Source: Cupriavidus sp. AU9028 (GTDB lineage Bacteria; Pseudomonadota; Gammaproteobacteria; Burkholderiales; Burkholderiaceae). From it: a stretch of DNA of 64,000 nucleotides. The notes under the pieces are model-generated. The model had not been told where the DNA came from. It made no database searches and saw nothing but the letters and a program-made list of their open reading frames with translations. Each line of letters starts with the position of its first letter. Positions within the stretch are counted from its first letter, which is position 1. A program made the position numbers and the translations under genes. Positions 17,530 through 26,758 of this stretch are shown one piece after another. The DNA lies in NCBI RefSeq assembly GCF_019795295.1, contig NZ_JAIMCG010000006.1, forward strand, positions 124,001 to 188,000. Reading direction: 5' to 3'.

Positions 17530-18447
17530 CCGACGGTGTTCGGCGCGGTGTCGGTCGACAAGCCGACCATCGACTGGTCGGGCAATTGCGGCAACCTCAC
17601 CGCAGCGGTAGGTCCGTTTGCCATCAGCGAAGGCCTGGTGGCGAACGTGCCGGCCACGGGCAAGGCAAGCGTGCGGATCTGGCAGGAGAATCTCGGGCAG
17701 CGCATCGTGGCGCATGTGCAGATGCGCGATGGCGCCGTGGTCGAGACCGGTGACTTCCAGCTCGACGGGGTGGCCTTCACCGGTGCGGAGATCGTGCTGG
17801 ATTTCCTGGAGCCCGGAGGCAGCGCCGCCGGCGCGCTCTTTCCGACCGGGCGGCTGGTCGACCATGTCGACGTGCCGGGCGCCGGCATCGTCGAAGCGAC
17901 GCTGATCAATGCCGGCAACCCGACCATCTTCGTCGCCGCCGAAGCGCTGGGCCTGACCGGCATCGAGATGCAGCGCGACGTCAATGGCGACGCCGCGCTG
18001 CTGGCAAAGGCCGAAGCCATCCGCGCCCACGCCGCCGTGCAGATGGGACTGGCGGCTTCCGCCGCAGAGGCAACCGCTTCCCGCCCGCATACGCCCAAGC
18101 TGGCCTTTGTCTCGCCACCGCAAGACTATTGCGCATCCGATGGCAGGACAGTCGCGGCTGCGGACATCGATCTGGTGGCCAGGATCTTCTCCATGGGGCA
18201 GCTGCACCATGCGATGACCGGTACCGGCGCGGTGGCAATCGCCGCCGCTGCGGCGATCCCCGGAACGCTGGTCGCCCGTCTTCAAGGCGGGGCGTCGCGC
18301 TCGGCCGTTCGCTTCGGCCACCCTTCCGGCACGCTGTCGGTCGGCGCCGAGGCGAGCCAGACCGGAGAAACATGGACCGTCAGCAAGGTCAGCATGAGCC
18401 GTAGCGCGCGCCGCCTGATGGAGGGCAGCGTGCTGGTGCCGCGGTAG
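17527..18447 (+). pseudogene. prpF: prpF, 5'-truncated (2-methylaconitate isomerase)
   Basis: This frame matches the C-terminal three quarters of PrpF, the isomerase that works with AcnD in the 2-methylcitrate cycle of propionate breakdown. It begins at TVFGAVSVDKPTIDWSGNCG, retaining the active-site Cys motif SGNCGNL, and ends normally. Family members are about 390-400 residues; here only about 305 remain. Roughly the first 90, including the conserved S-T-S-K-V-type segment with the catalytic Lys, are absent. A stop codon (TGA 17524-17526) lies four codons before the homology starts. No acnD, prpB or prpC gene adjoins it. It is probably non-functional. The break coincides with the break in the divergent hydrolase gene. 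Confidence 0.8.
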
Positions 18448-18492
18448 CGCCAACCCGCCTCGCCAACACCCCGGTCGGCGGCTCGCGGTCCC

Positions 18493-19548
18493 TCACTCCA
18501 CCTTGATCCCCGACTCCTCGACGATCGCCGCCCAGCGGCGAACTTCCGCCACATGGAACCGGGCGAACTGTTCCGGGGTGTCGCCGACCGGCCTTACCCA
18601 GGACTGCGCGAGCCGGGCCCGCACGTCGGGGTCGGCCAGCACACGTCGCACCGCCGCGTTGATCGTCCCGACCAGCTCGGGCGGCGTGGCGGCCGGGGCG
18701 AATAGTCCGTTCCATCCACTCTCGCGCAATGCGGGAAGCCCGAGTTCGGCGAAGGTGGGCACCGACGGCAGGCTGGACAGCCGGCTGCTGGCATTGGTCG
18801 CGATGGGCCGCACTCGACCGCTCTTGACCAGCGACATCGCCGCGGCCGCATTGACGACCATCGACGTGATCTGGCCGCTCATCAGATCGGTCAGCCCCGG
18901 AGGACTGCCCTTGTACGGGATATGGCGCATCTCCACGCCGGCGAGCTCGGCCATGCGAAAGCCGATCAGATGCTGGGGCAATCCCACACCGGCGGAACCG
19001 TAGGTGACCGAGCCGGGCCTGGCTCGGGCGGCTTCGATCAGTTGCCGCCAGGACTGGATGGGCGAGTCCGCCGCGACCACGAGCAGATCGGGAACGCTCG
19101 ATACCTGCACCACCGGCACGAAGTCGTGCACAGGATCGTAGGGGGCGGGTTGCTGCATCGCTGGCACGATCGCATGCGTGGCGGATTGGCCGAGGATCAG
19201 CGTATAGCCGTCCGGCGCGGCCTGTTGTACGACGCGTGTGCCGATCACCCCGGATGCGCCGGGCCGGTTTTCCACGACCACAGGCTGCTTCCACTGCAGC
19301 GACAGCTTTTCCGCCACCAGACGGGCCACGAAATCGGTACCGCCGCCCGCGGGCCCGGCGACGACGATACGCACCGGCCGGCTCGGATACTGGCTTGCCT
19401 GTACGCTGCCTTGCCGCAGCAGCAACGGCGCCAGGGCAATCCCGCCGCCGGCGCCCAGCCACGCCAGCATGCGGCGCCGGCCATGCCGGCTGTCGTCGCG
19501 CCCCGCTTCTCGCGCGACGGGGCTGGCCTTCATCGCACGCTCGCTCAT
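18493..19548 (-). CDS. Bug-family (TctC-like) periplasmic substrate-binding protein
   Basis: This is a 351-residue binding protein of the tripartite tricarboxylate transporter type that is greatly expanded in Burkholderiales. The N-terminus HGRRRMLAWLGAGGG with a hydrophobic stretch looks like a twin-arginine-type signal peptide ending near residue 50. Family motifs are YPSRPVRIVVAGPAGGGTDF, PVVVENRPGASGVIGT, AAPDGYTLIL and GVEMRHIPYKGSPPGLTDLM. The start at 19548 is set by the ATGA overlap with the dioxygenase gene. No TctA/TctB membrane genes adjoin, so it is an orphan binding protein. Its coupling to a TauD-type dioxygenase suggests that it captures that enzyme's substrate or a product; this is inference. 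Confidence 0.92.
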   Translation of the reverse strand: MSERAMKASPVAREAGRDDSRHGRRRMLAWLGAGGGIALAPLLLRQGSVQASQYPSRPVRIVVAGPAGGGTDFVARLVAEKLSLQWKQPVVVENRPGASGVIGTRVVQQAAPDGYTLILGQSATHAIVPAMQQPAPYDPVHDFVPVVQVSSVPDLLVVAADSPIQSWRQLIEAARARPGSVTYGSAGVGLPQHLIGFRMAELAGVEMRHIPYKGSPPGLTDLMSGQITSMVVNAAAAMSLVKSGRVRPIATNASSRLSSLPSVPTFAELGLPALRESGWNGLFAPAATPPELVGTINAAVRRVLADPDVRARLAQSWVRPVGDTPEQFARFHVAEVRRWAAIVEESGIKVE

Positions 19549-20432
19549 TGCACCGCTTCCCCGGAAATCTGTGTGCGATACATCAGACGGCGCGTGGCGG
19601 GATCGAAGGCGTCGCGGCGGTGCATCGTGCAACGGTTGTCCCACAGCACCACATCGCCAACCTGCCAGACCTGCGTCCACACGGGCGCGTGCTGTGTGGC
19701 ATGGGCCCACAGGCGGTCCAGGATCTCCTCGCTTTCGTCAACCGGCAGACCCGGCAGATAGGCATTGCGACGCCGCCCGAGGAACAGCGAGCGGCGACCG
19801 GTCTCGGGGTGTTTGCGCACCACCGGATGGCGCGCTCCCACGGTACGGCGCGGGTCGATGTTGTCCTCGAAGCCGACGCGCAATTCTCCGGCGCTGTTGC
19901 GGCTGGCATCGTGGATGCATTCGAGCGTGAGGGCCAGCGACTTCAGCTCCGCGGGCAGGCTCTCGTACGCCGCGTACATATTGGCGAAGTGCGTATTGCC
20001 GCCCGACGGCGGCACTTCGACCGCATACAGCGCACTGCCCTTCGGCGGGCGGACGTTGTACGTCATGTCCGCGTGCCATGCCGCCTCATACGAACCCAAC
20101 CCGCCGAGCGAACGGCCGTTCTCGACGATATTCGATATGACGGTGATGTCGGGCCGCGGCCGCTGGTGATTCCGCCCCATGGATACGCTGGCAATCGGGG
20201 CGGAGTCCAGCTCGCCGAACAGGCGGGAGAACTCGGCAAGCCTGTCCAGGCTCAAGCCGCCGTTGCCGCGAAACCGCAGCACCAGATGCTCCAGCCAGGC
20301 CGCATGAATCCGGGCCGCTTGCGCACCGTCGACGCCAGCGTTCAGATCAAGGCCGATGATATCGGCACCAATGCCGTCGGAGGACGGTACGACCTGGAGG
20401 GAAGGCGCGATGAAAGAGGAAGGAATGGACAT
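19545..20432 (-). CDS. TauD/TfdA-family 2-oxoglutarate dioxygenase
   Basis: This is a 295-residue cytoplasmic Fe(II)/2-oxoglutarate-dependent dioxygenase. The metal-binding HxD is His120 and Asp122 in EAAWHADMTYNVRPP; the distal His271 lies in LWDNRCTMHRRDAFDP; and the 2-oxoglutarate-binding Arg is in the ATRRLMYRT tail. Length and motif spacing fit the family, which hydroxylates taurine, alkyl sulfates, phenoxyacetates and other compounds so that sulfite or an aldehyde is released. It overlaps the downstream Bug gene by 4 bp. An MBL-fold hydrolase gene ends 110 bp upstream on the same strand, so the three may form one operon. The substrate is not readable from sequence. Confidence 0.93.
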   Translation of the reverse strand: MSIPSSFIAPSLQVVPSSDGIGADIIGLDLNAGVDGAQAARIHAAWLEHLVLRFRGNGGLSLDRLAEFSRLFGELDSAPIASVSMGRNHQRPRPDITVISNIVENGRSLGGLGSYEAAWHADMTYNVRPPKGSALYAVEVPPSGGNTHFANMYAAYESLPAELKSLALTLECIHDASRNSAGELRVGFEDNIDPRRTVGARHPVVRKHPETGRRSLFLGRRRNAYLPGLPVDESEEILDRLWAHATQHAPVWTQVWQVGDVVLWDNRCTMHRRDAFDPATRRLMYRTQISGEAVQ

Positions 20433-20542
20433 GGGGACTCTCGTTGGCGTTGCCGGTCACGAAAGTCACCCATGCTAGGCACCGGAAGGACCGTTGTCCA
20501 AGTCCCATTCCGCCTATCGTTATACGCTTTTCATCGCGCCCC

Positions 20543-21733
20543 CTACCCCGCGCAATACTTGCTGTGCCGATTCCCCCGCCTCGAATCGCGCCAGTAGTCA
20601 CTCTTGTAGTCGAAGGTCATCAGATACGGGCGGACATAATCGTACGGATCATGCAGGCCGCGGATCTGTGGGCGGTCTGCCTCCGGGATGGCGAAGATGT
20701 CGAACTGCCGCTGGATCGCCTGCACATAGAACATCGACGCTCCGATATTGAAGTTGTCGGTATGCGTCATGAAGAAGACCTTGGGCTGCAGCGCCTGGAT
20801 GTACATGGTGATATCCCGCACGCCGTTGTTCGCTTCGCCAATGCTGACGCCGGCGCCGAGCTGGACATCGGTCTTTGGCAGCGTGGTGAAGAACTGCAGC
20901 AACGCAGGCGCCTGCTCCTTCAGCGGGCCGGCTGTGTCGTGCCAGGTAAAGGTGAAATCGGACCCACCCACGGTGAACTGGTACATGATGGAGATCGGTC
21001 CGCCGGCACCGGCCATCGTACGGGTGTCCAGGCTTGGCGGTGGGTTCGGGGGGAACAGGGTATCGACGCGCGGATCGCGCACCGCGTTGATCGGATTTCG
21101 CGGCAGCGTCGGGTCCACCGGCACCGTGGCGGAATGCACATGCTTCCACGACGTCACGCACAGGTCCGGCGCCAGCGCATTGACGGTGCGCACCTCTGCC
21201 CCGGGCGCGGAGCCCGGGCTGGTCAGCGCACGGCAACGTACCGTGGTGCCCGTCCCGAAGATCCGTGCCGCATCGCCTTGCATCGCCGTGCAATGCTCGG
21301 CCGCACCGTAGATCGTGGCACCGGTCATGCGGGCGATATAGGCGGCGTTGTCGGCGTGGTCGCCGTGCCCATGTCCGATAAAGATTGCCTCGGGCCTGAC
21401 GTCGACCAGATCCTGCACGGTGGCCGGCACGTACGCGCGCCGGTCAGCCAATCGATAGATATACGAATCGAGCAGGAAGACGCGCCCTTTGGCGGCCACG
21501 GCGAACGACGCCACGCCGATCCAAGAGAAGATGACCTTGTCCTCGCGGATTCGGCCAGTTCGCTCATCGACGTTCTCGGGCCCAAAGAAATGCTGCCGTG
21601 CTTTCACCATCGTTGCAACGGCAGCCGGGTCGCCACGTAGACCCGCCGCTTCGTTGCCACTTTGCGCCGCAGCGCGCGCCGGTATGGCGGCCGCGATGAC
21701 GGCTGCGCTGATCAATGCCAAGCGTGCTTTCAT
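20543..21733 (-). CDS. Secreted MBL-fold metallo-hydrolase
   Basis: This is a 396-residue metallo-beta-lactamase-fold protein. The first about 23 residues (MKARLALISAAVIAAAIPARA) are a signal peptide, so the enzyme is periplasmic or secreted. The metal-binding HxHxDH is His121-Gly-His123-Gly-Asp125-His126 in FIGHGHGDHADNAAYIARM. Later ligands probably include the His in HSATVPVDP and in VFFMTHTDN. It is larger than class B beta-lactamases and has no sign of beta-lactam specificity. It lies upstream of the TauD and Bug genes on the same strand with a 110-bp gap. The substrate is unknown; an ester, sulfate or lactone linked to the dioxygenase is a guess. Confidence 0.87.
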   Translation of the reverse strand: MKARLALISAAVIAAAIPARAAAQSGNEAAGLRGDPAAVATMVKARQHFFGPENVDERTGRIREDKVIFSWIGVASFAVAAKGRVFLLDSYIYRLADRRAYVPATVQDLVDVRPEAIFIGHGHGDHADNAAYIARMTGATIYGAAEHCTAMQGDAARIFGTGTTVRCRALTSPGSAPGAEVRTVNALAPDLCVTSWKHVHSATVPVDPTLPRNPINAVRDPRVDTLFPPNPPPSLDTRTMAGAGGPISIMYQFTVGGSDFTFTWHDTAGPLKEQAPALLQFFTTLPKTDVQLGAGVSIGEANNGVRDITMYIQALQPKVFFMTHTDNFNIGASMFYVQAIQRQFDIFAIPEADRPQIRGLHDPYDYVRPYLMTFDYKSDYWRDSRRGNRHSKYCAG

Positions 21734-22022
21734 GACATCTCCTCTCGATTGCGCCTTGCAGACCCCATCCCGAGGCGGCTGTGGGTCGTCGCCTTTGTCA
21801 TAGGCGGCTTCGAGGCCGCCCGCGGTGGATCAAGGATAGAAACTGCGAATGGGGAAATCGAGCCGGCAAACAAGTCCGGCCATGCGCTGGGGTGCAAGCG
21901 CCGCTTGTCGCGAAGCCGCGGTGCAGTGAGCGACATGCGGATTCGCCGCGGCCTACTATGGTTGCGCAGGCCAGACGAAGCGGCGTGCGTATCGCCCCGC
22001 ACGGCCTGCCAGGAGAGACACC

Positions 22023-22844
22023 ATGAGCACAACGAACACCGACAAGCTGTTCACGGGCCCGATTCCCGAGCTCTACGAGCGACACCTGGTACCGATGATC
22101 TTCCAGCCATACGCAGACGATATGGCCGCAAGAGTGGCGGAAAGGAAACCTTCCCGGATATTGGAGATAGCGGCTGGCACGGGCGCCGTCACGCGCGCGA
22201 TGGCAAAGCGGCTGCCGGACGACGTGGAATTGACCGCCACCGACCTGAATGCGCCGATGCTCGCACGCGCGGAAGCAACCGGCGTGGGCGGCCGCAAGGT
22301 GCAATGGCGACAGGCGGATGCGATGCAATTGCCCTTCGACGATGGCAGCTTCGACCTGGTGGTGTGCCAGTTCGGCGTGATGTTTTTCCCCGACAAGGCC
22401 AAGGCCTTCGCCGAGGCACGCCGTGTGCTGCGCCCGGGTGGCACGCTGCTGTTCAATGTCTGGGATCGCATCGACGAAAACGAATTCGCCAATGCGGTGT
22501 CGCGCGCGCTGGCCGAGTGTTTCCCTGAATCGCCCCCCGACTTCATGGCGCGTACCCCGCACGGCTATCACCAGCGGGAGGTCATCGAGCGCGATCTTGC
22601 CGCCGGCGGGTTCGCTGAACGGCCCCGTTTCGACACGGTGGCCAAGCGCAGCCGGGCCGAATCCGCGCAAGTGCCGGCGATCGGCTTCTGCCAGGCGACG
22701 CCAATGCGGGCCGAACTCGAAGGCCGCGGTGGCGATGCACTGCAGCGCGCGACCCACCATTGCGAAGCCGCGCTGCGCCGCCAGTTCGGCGAGGGGCAGA
22801 TCGAAGGCAGGATCTCGGCCCATGTCATCGAGGCTACTGCCTAG
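22023..22844 (+). CDS. Class I SAM-dependent methyltransferase
   Basis: This is a 273-residue Rossmann-fold methyltransferase of the UbiE/Methyltransf_11 type. Motif I is ILEIAAGTGAVTRAM, the acidic SAM-ribose position is ELTATDLNAPML, motif II/III is LPFDDGSFDLVVCQFGVMFF, and ARRVLRPGGTLLFNVWD is the usual post-motif segment. The start at 22023 has AGGAGAGAC at good spacing. It stands alone on the plus strand between the divergent MBL gene and a lipoprotein gene. The roughly 290-bp region upstream has no other gene that I can see. The acceptor (small molecule, quinone or lipid) is unknown. Confidence 0.9.
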   Translation: MSTTNTDKLFTGPIPELYERHLVPMIFQPYADDMAARVAERKPSRILEIAAGTGAVTRAMAKRLPDDVELTATDLNAPMLARAEATGVGGRKVQWRQADAMQLPFDDGSFDLVVCQFGVMFFPDKAKAFAEARRVLRPGGTLLFNVWDRIDENEFANAVSRALAECFPESPPDFMARTPHGYHQREVIERDLAAGGFAERPRFDTVAKRSRAESAQVPAIGFCQATPMRAELEGRGGDALQRATHHCEAALRRQFGEGQIEGRISAHVIEATA

Positions 22845-23128
22845 CAATCGCGGAGCGGCGCCGCGCCGCGCTCCCCTCGCTTTCTCCATTCCCTGCAATG
22901 GCATCGCGCCGTGGCCTCGGTCTGCCCGGCGCGCCATTACTTCGTTGCATGGAGGCTATATCGTTTCTCAATACCGGCGCCGGATGGGGGAATCCTCGTT
23001 GAGAATCGTCCGGCGGTATTCCTAGACTGCACAAGCGGCAAACGAAGTTCCGGTCGATGTTTCGCGCAACGGACGACAAAAGGCCGCCAATGCCGGCGGC
23101 CTCCCCCAGGAAGAGAGAGGAGACAACC

Positions 23129-25861
23129 ATGCCTTGGCAAAGCGCCCCGCAGGACGAGGGCAGTGCATCCACAGGACGGGCCCGCCGACGCGGACCCCTT
23201 GCCGCCGTGCCGTTCGCCGTCGTGCCCTTGACGGCGCTGGTGCTTTCCGTCGCCGGATGCGGAAGCGACGATGACAAGCCCGAGCCCGAAGTCCCGGCGA
23301 AACCGGCGGTCGCGGTGAAGAGCCTGTCATCCCCGGAAGGCCTGGTTAGCGGCGACGATACGCTGATCGAACTGGTCCAGGCTGACGGCAACCCTGTCTC
23401 GGACGCGCGGGTCAAGCTGAACGGCGTCGACGTGACCGGCAGCTTCAAGCAGGACGCCGCGAGAAAATCGATGCTCGGCCTGGTGTCCGGCCTCAAGCAG
23501 GGCGAGAACACCATCGAGGTCGTCGATGCTGCGGCCGACTCCCGGGTGCGCGGCAGCCTCACCCTGACCGCTTATCCTATCCAGGGCCCGATCCTCTACG
23601 CGCCGCAGGAAGGCAGCTTCCACTGCCAGACCGACACCTTCACGGTGTATCCAGGTGGGCCGACGCTGACCGACGGGCCCAATACCGATCCCGATTGTGC
23701 CGCGCCGACCCGGGTGGACTGGGTCTATCACGACGCGACGAAATCGGGCACGGCGGTGTGGCAGCCGTACGACCCGGCCAATCCACCGGCCAATGTCGAA
23801 ACCACGACCCTGCTCGACGGCAGGACGGTGCCCTATATCGTTCGCCTGGAAACGGGCGTCATCAACCGCGGCATCTATCAGATCGCGGTACTCGGCGATC
23901 CGGTGAAGAATCCGAACCCGAGCGCGGTGAACCCGCCGGGCGACTTCAACGGGCGGCTGGTCTACCCGTTCGGCCAGAGCTGCGGCGGCGGCTGGTATGT
24001 GCAGGGCCGCTCGATGGGACCGGTGGGCGGCTCCGCCAATTCAGCCAATGGCACCGCGGGCGACTTCAATGCGCTGAACGACCTGCCGCTGAGCAAGGGC
24101 TTCGCGGTGGCGAACTCCACGCTGAACTACTTCGGCCAGAACTGCAATCACATCATCTCGGCGGAGACGATGATGATGGTCAAGGAGCGGTTCATCGAGG
24201 CGAACGGGCCGGTGCTCTACACGATGGGCTGGGGCTCCTCGGGATCGGCGATGCAACAGAGCATGATCGCCGACACCTATCCCGGTTTGCTCGACGGCAT
24301 CGTGATGCTGGCCGGCTTCCCGGACAATGGCGGGCCGCAAAGCATGGAGGGCCGGCTGTTCTACAACTTCCAGCTCAATCACACGAAGGGCGGCACCACG
24401 CAGAACGGCACCTACGCCCCGGTGCCCAACGCGCCGTACGATCCCACCTACGACAATGCCACCGCCGCGGCCAGGGCGGCCAATCCGACGCTGCTGAACT
24501 GGACCAACTCCGAGATCGCCGCCGCCTCCGGCTATGGCACCTATCACAGCGTCCGCCAGCAAGCCAGCTTCTGGGCCGCGCGAACCGATTCGGTGCTGCG
24601 ACCGGCGAACCAGGGCGATCGTGACAACGTGATGGGCGGCACCGGCAACAGCTCGGTGTTCAACGCCGTCATCGGCAACCAGGAGAAGTACAGCCCCGCC
24701 AACGCCGTTGCCAGCGCGCCGATGGGGGTGCTGCCCGCCCCGCCGGTCAGCCTGCTGCCGCCCAATCCGACCGGACTGCGGCCGAACGTGAACGATCACA
24801 ACAAGAATATCCTTGGCGTCGATCCGGCGACCGGATTCGCGCGATCGTTCACCGGCAATGTCGGCGTTCAATACGGCCTGAACGCGCTGAACACCGGCTT
24901 GATCACCATGGCGCAGTTCATCGACATCAACCGCAAGATCGGCGGCCAGGACATCGATGGCAATCTGCGCACGGAACGGATGCGCGCGGACCCCGATGCG
25001 CTCAAGCGCGCCTATCAGACCGGCATGATCATGTACGGCGGCGCTGGCCTGCGCAATACCGCGATCCTGAACCTCGATGGACTGAACAACGAGCTGACGG
25101 GCGCCGGCGACATGCATCTGAAGTTCTTCCACTTCATCGTTCGCGCCCGCCTCGCGGCCGCCACCGGACAGTTCGACAATCACGTGATGTGGACCGGTAC
25201 GGCGAACGTCCTCGGCTTCGTGCAGGATCCGAACGCGCACCACACGCTCCCCGTGCAGGCGCCGCGTCCGGCGCATACCGGCCGCTCCTTGCCGGCGATG
25301 CAGAAGGCGTTCTTCGGCATGGACCGGTGGTTGACGGCTGTCGTCAGCGACGGCAATACCGGATCGCGCGCGGACAAGGTGGTGCGGAACAAGCCGGCGG
25401 ACATCGTCGATGGGTGTTTCGGTGCCACCACGGCGGGAGCGCCTGACGACTTCATCGCGGAGCCGCAACGCTTTGGCGGATTCAGCACCGTCTTCCGCCA
25501 GGGCAACGGCAGCAATTCGCCGGCGGGGATCGTCGAGGTGGCCGACACCCCGTCGCGCTGCAATTCGATGTTCCCGGCCTCGTCGTATCCCCGCTTCGAG
25601 GCAGGCGAGCCGATCCACGCGCGGACCATGCAGTGCCAGCTCAAGCCGGTGACGGCCAGCGACTACGCCGGTTACGCGCAACGCAATCCGTCGTGGACCG
25701 GGGCCCAGCAGGAGGCGGATCTGGCGGCCTTGCGCACGGCCTTCCCTGGCGGCGTCTGTGACTACAGCAAGCCCGGCGAGCAGGAGCAGCCGCTGGCGGG
25801 TACCTGGATCCGGATCACCCCGGACAACGGGATGGTGATCGGGCATCCGCTCGCGCCGTAA
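23129..25861 (+). CDS. Large lipoprotein, DUF6351-type (tannase/hydrolase-like)
   Basis: This is a 910-residue lipoprotein. After a long basic N-region the hydrophobic core ends in the lipobox SVAGC, with an acidic SDDD after Cys suggesting outer-membrane sorting. An N-terminal beta domain (about 45-160) precedes the main domain, which has PFGQSCGGGWYVQG, then NYFGQNCNHIISAETMMMVK, and the hydrolase-like segment YTMGWGSSGSAMQQSMIADT. In that segment G-S-S-G-S may be a nucleophile elbow. The whole pattern fits what is catalogued as DUF6351, found in soil proteobacteria and actinobacteria and probably alpha/beta-hydrolase related. The start ATG at 23129 has AGAGAGGAGA upstream; a longer frame from 23057 lacks this. 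It is monocistronic, with a strong hairpin 10 bp after the stop. Confidence 0.75.
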   Translation: MPWQSAPQDEGSASTGRARRRGPLAAVPFAVVPLTALVLSVAGCGSDDDKPEPEVPAKPAVAVKSLSSPEGLVSGDDTLIELVQADGNPVSDARVKLNGVDVTGSFKQDAARKSMLGLVSGLKQGENTIEVVDAAADSRVRGSLTLTAYPIQGPILYAPQEGSFHCQTDTFTVYPGGPTLTDGPNTDPDCAAPTRVDWVYHDATKSGTAVWQPYDPANPPANVETTTLLDGRTVPYIVRLETGVINRGIYQIAVLGDPVKNPNPSAVNPPGDFNGRLVYPFGQSCGGGWYVQGRSMGPVGGSANSANGTAGDFNALNDLPLSKGFAVANSTLNYFGQNCNHIISAETMMMVKERFIEANGPVLYTMGWGSSGSAMQQSMIADTYPGLLDGIVMLAGFPDNGGPQSMEGRLFYNFQLNHTKGGTTQNGTYAPVPNAPYDPTYDNATAAARAANPTLLNWTNSEIAAASGYGTYHSVRQQASFWAARTDSVLRPANQGDRDNVMGGTGNSSVFNAVIGNQEKYSPANAVASAPMGVLPAPPVSLLPPNPTGLRPNVNDHNKNILGVDPATGFARSFTGNVGVQYGLNALNTGLITMAQFIDINRKIGGQDIDGNLRTERMRADPDALKRAYQTGMIMYGGAGLRNTAILNLDGLNNELTGAGDMHLKFFHFIVRARLAAATGQFDNHVMWTGTANVLGFVQDPNAHHTLPVQAPRPAHTGRSLPAMQKAFFGMDRWLTAVVSDGNTGSRADKVVRNKPADIVDGCFGATTAGAPDDFIAEPQRFGGFSTVFRQGNGSNSPAGIVEVADTPSRCNSMFPASSYPRFEAGEPIHARTMQCQLKPVTASDYAGYAQRNPSWTGAQQEADLAALRTAFPGGVCDYSKPGEQEQPLAGTWIRITPDNGMVIGHPLAP

Positions 25862-25869
25862 CCCAGGCA

Positions 25870-25900
25870 CGCGCGGCAGTGCCACCCGCACTGCCGCGCG
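25870..25900 (+). terminator. Perfect 13-bp hairpin after the DUF6351 gene
   Basis: CGCGCGGCAGTGC (25870-25882) pairs perfectly with GCACTGCCGCGCG (25888-25900) around a CACCC loop, nine bases after the stop codon. No T-run follows, so it may act as an mRNA 3' end stabiliser or with Rho rather than as a classical intrinsic terminator. Confidence 0.65.
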
Positions 25901-25960
25901 ATCGCCTCACTCGCTCGCTCGATGCGTTGTGGCACCCAGCCCGAACACCAGCTCGCTGGC

Positions 25961-26563
25961 TCACCGCGGCCGCGCGACCGGCTCCTCCCGCCGCTCGCGG
26001 AACGTGATCGAGTAGCGCAACTCCCGCGTCGGCTCGACACTGTGCTGCCACTCCCAGCGCGCCTCGCGTTCGATGCGGTAGATGGACCGGGGCTGCACGT
26101 CCAGCGCCACCATGTGCCGCCGCATCGAAGGATCGTAGGGATAAGGGCGGAAGCGCAATCGGGCAGCGCCGCCAAGCGACACGCCGACGATCCGTTCGAA
26201 GTCGGGTACATCGCGGTGCCAGCCCAGCGGGGTACCGGGTGCATATTCCGCGACCAGCGCGTGGGACAACCGCTCGGGCGAGATGCCCGCCCATTGCCCG
26301 ACGCGATCGCGTAGCGGCAACAGCCGCGCATCCAGCGCCGGCGCCGGCAACAACGCGTTGCTGTCGAAGTCGTAGTTGCCGCCGAAGCTCATCACTCGGC
26401 GCCGTGCCAGATACGCCTTGTACCGCGCGGCATGCAACGGCAGCGACCGGATGATGCCGACCAGGGCGGCTTCTTCATCGGGAGTCAGGAATTCGGGCTG
26501 GTAGATCAACCCTGCGATCGAAGCTTCGATCATGCCCGTGCCGAACAGGCTGGACTGGTCCAT
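25961..26563 (-). CDS. AlkB-like 2-oxoglutarate Fe(II) dioxygenase
   Basis: This is a 200-residue protein of the AlkB repair-dioxygenase family. The iron ligands are in PLGWHRDVPDFE (HxD) and EWQHSVEP (distal His), and the 2-oxoglutarate Arg pattern is LRYSITFRERR. The N-terminal part FLTPDEEAALVGIIRSLP and the substrate-lid segment RRRVMSFGGNYDFD are typical of the short bacterial AlkB-like group. These proteins demethylate alkylated nucleic acid or related substrates. The start at 26563 has AAGG seven bases upstream and avoids a 19-residue unsupported extension. It is a single gene facing the DUF6351 gene tail to tail. Confidence 0.9.
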   Translation of the reverse strand: MDQSSLFGTGMIEASIAGLIYQPEFLTPDEEAALVGIIRSLPLHAARYKAYLARRRVMSFGGNYDFDSNALLPAPALDARLLPLRDRVGQWAGISPERLSHALVAEYAPGTPLGWHRDVPDFERIVGVSLGGAARLRFRPYPYDPSMRRHMVALDVQPRSIYRIEREARWEWQHSVEPTRELRYSITFRERREEPVARPR

Positions 26564-26703
26564 CGTGCGCCTTTCGAAACCCACCGGGCAGGCCGTGCCC
26601 GGCAGGTTTCCATCAAACATGTGCCGGCAATCAGGGTACCACGCCAGCCCTGCCGTGTTCGAAAGGCGGCGCCCGGTACGGCGCCTTGCAGCAGACGGAG
26701 TCC

Positions 26704-26748
26704 GGCCCGCGGTCAGGGTCCGGCGTGGACCGGACCCGACCGCGGACC
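26704..26748 (-). terminator. Long hairpin after the autotransporter gene
   Basis: CCGCGGTC (26707-26714) plus GGGTCCGG (26716-26723) pair with CCGGACCC (26730-26737) and GACCGCGG (26738-26745) around a six-base loop. There is one bulged A, and two more G-C pairs follow outside a mismatch. It begins 11 bases beyond the stop of the 11.6-kb autotransporter gene on the minus strand. There is no T-tract, so Rho-independent termination is uncertain, but the position fits an mRNA 3' end. Confidence 0.6.
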
Positions 26749-26758
26749 TGACGCCTCG

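Noticed and set aside
24041-25891. Minus-strand open frame of 616 codons opposite the DUF6351 gene
   Set aside because: Arg/Val/His-rich shadow; the plus strand has lipobox, ribosome site and terminator.
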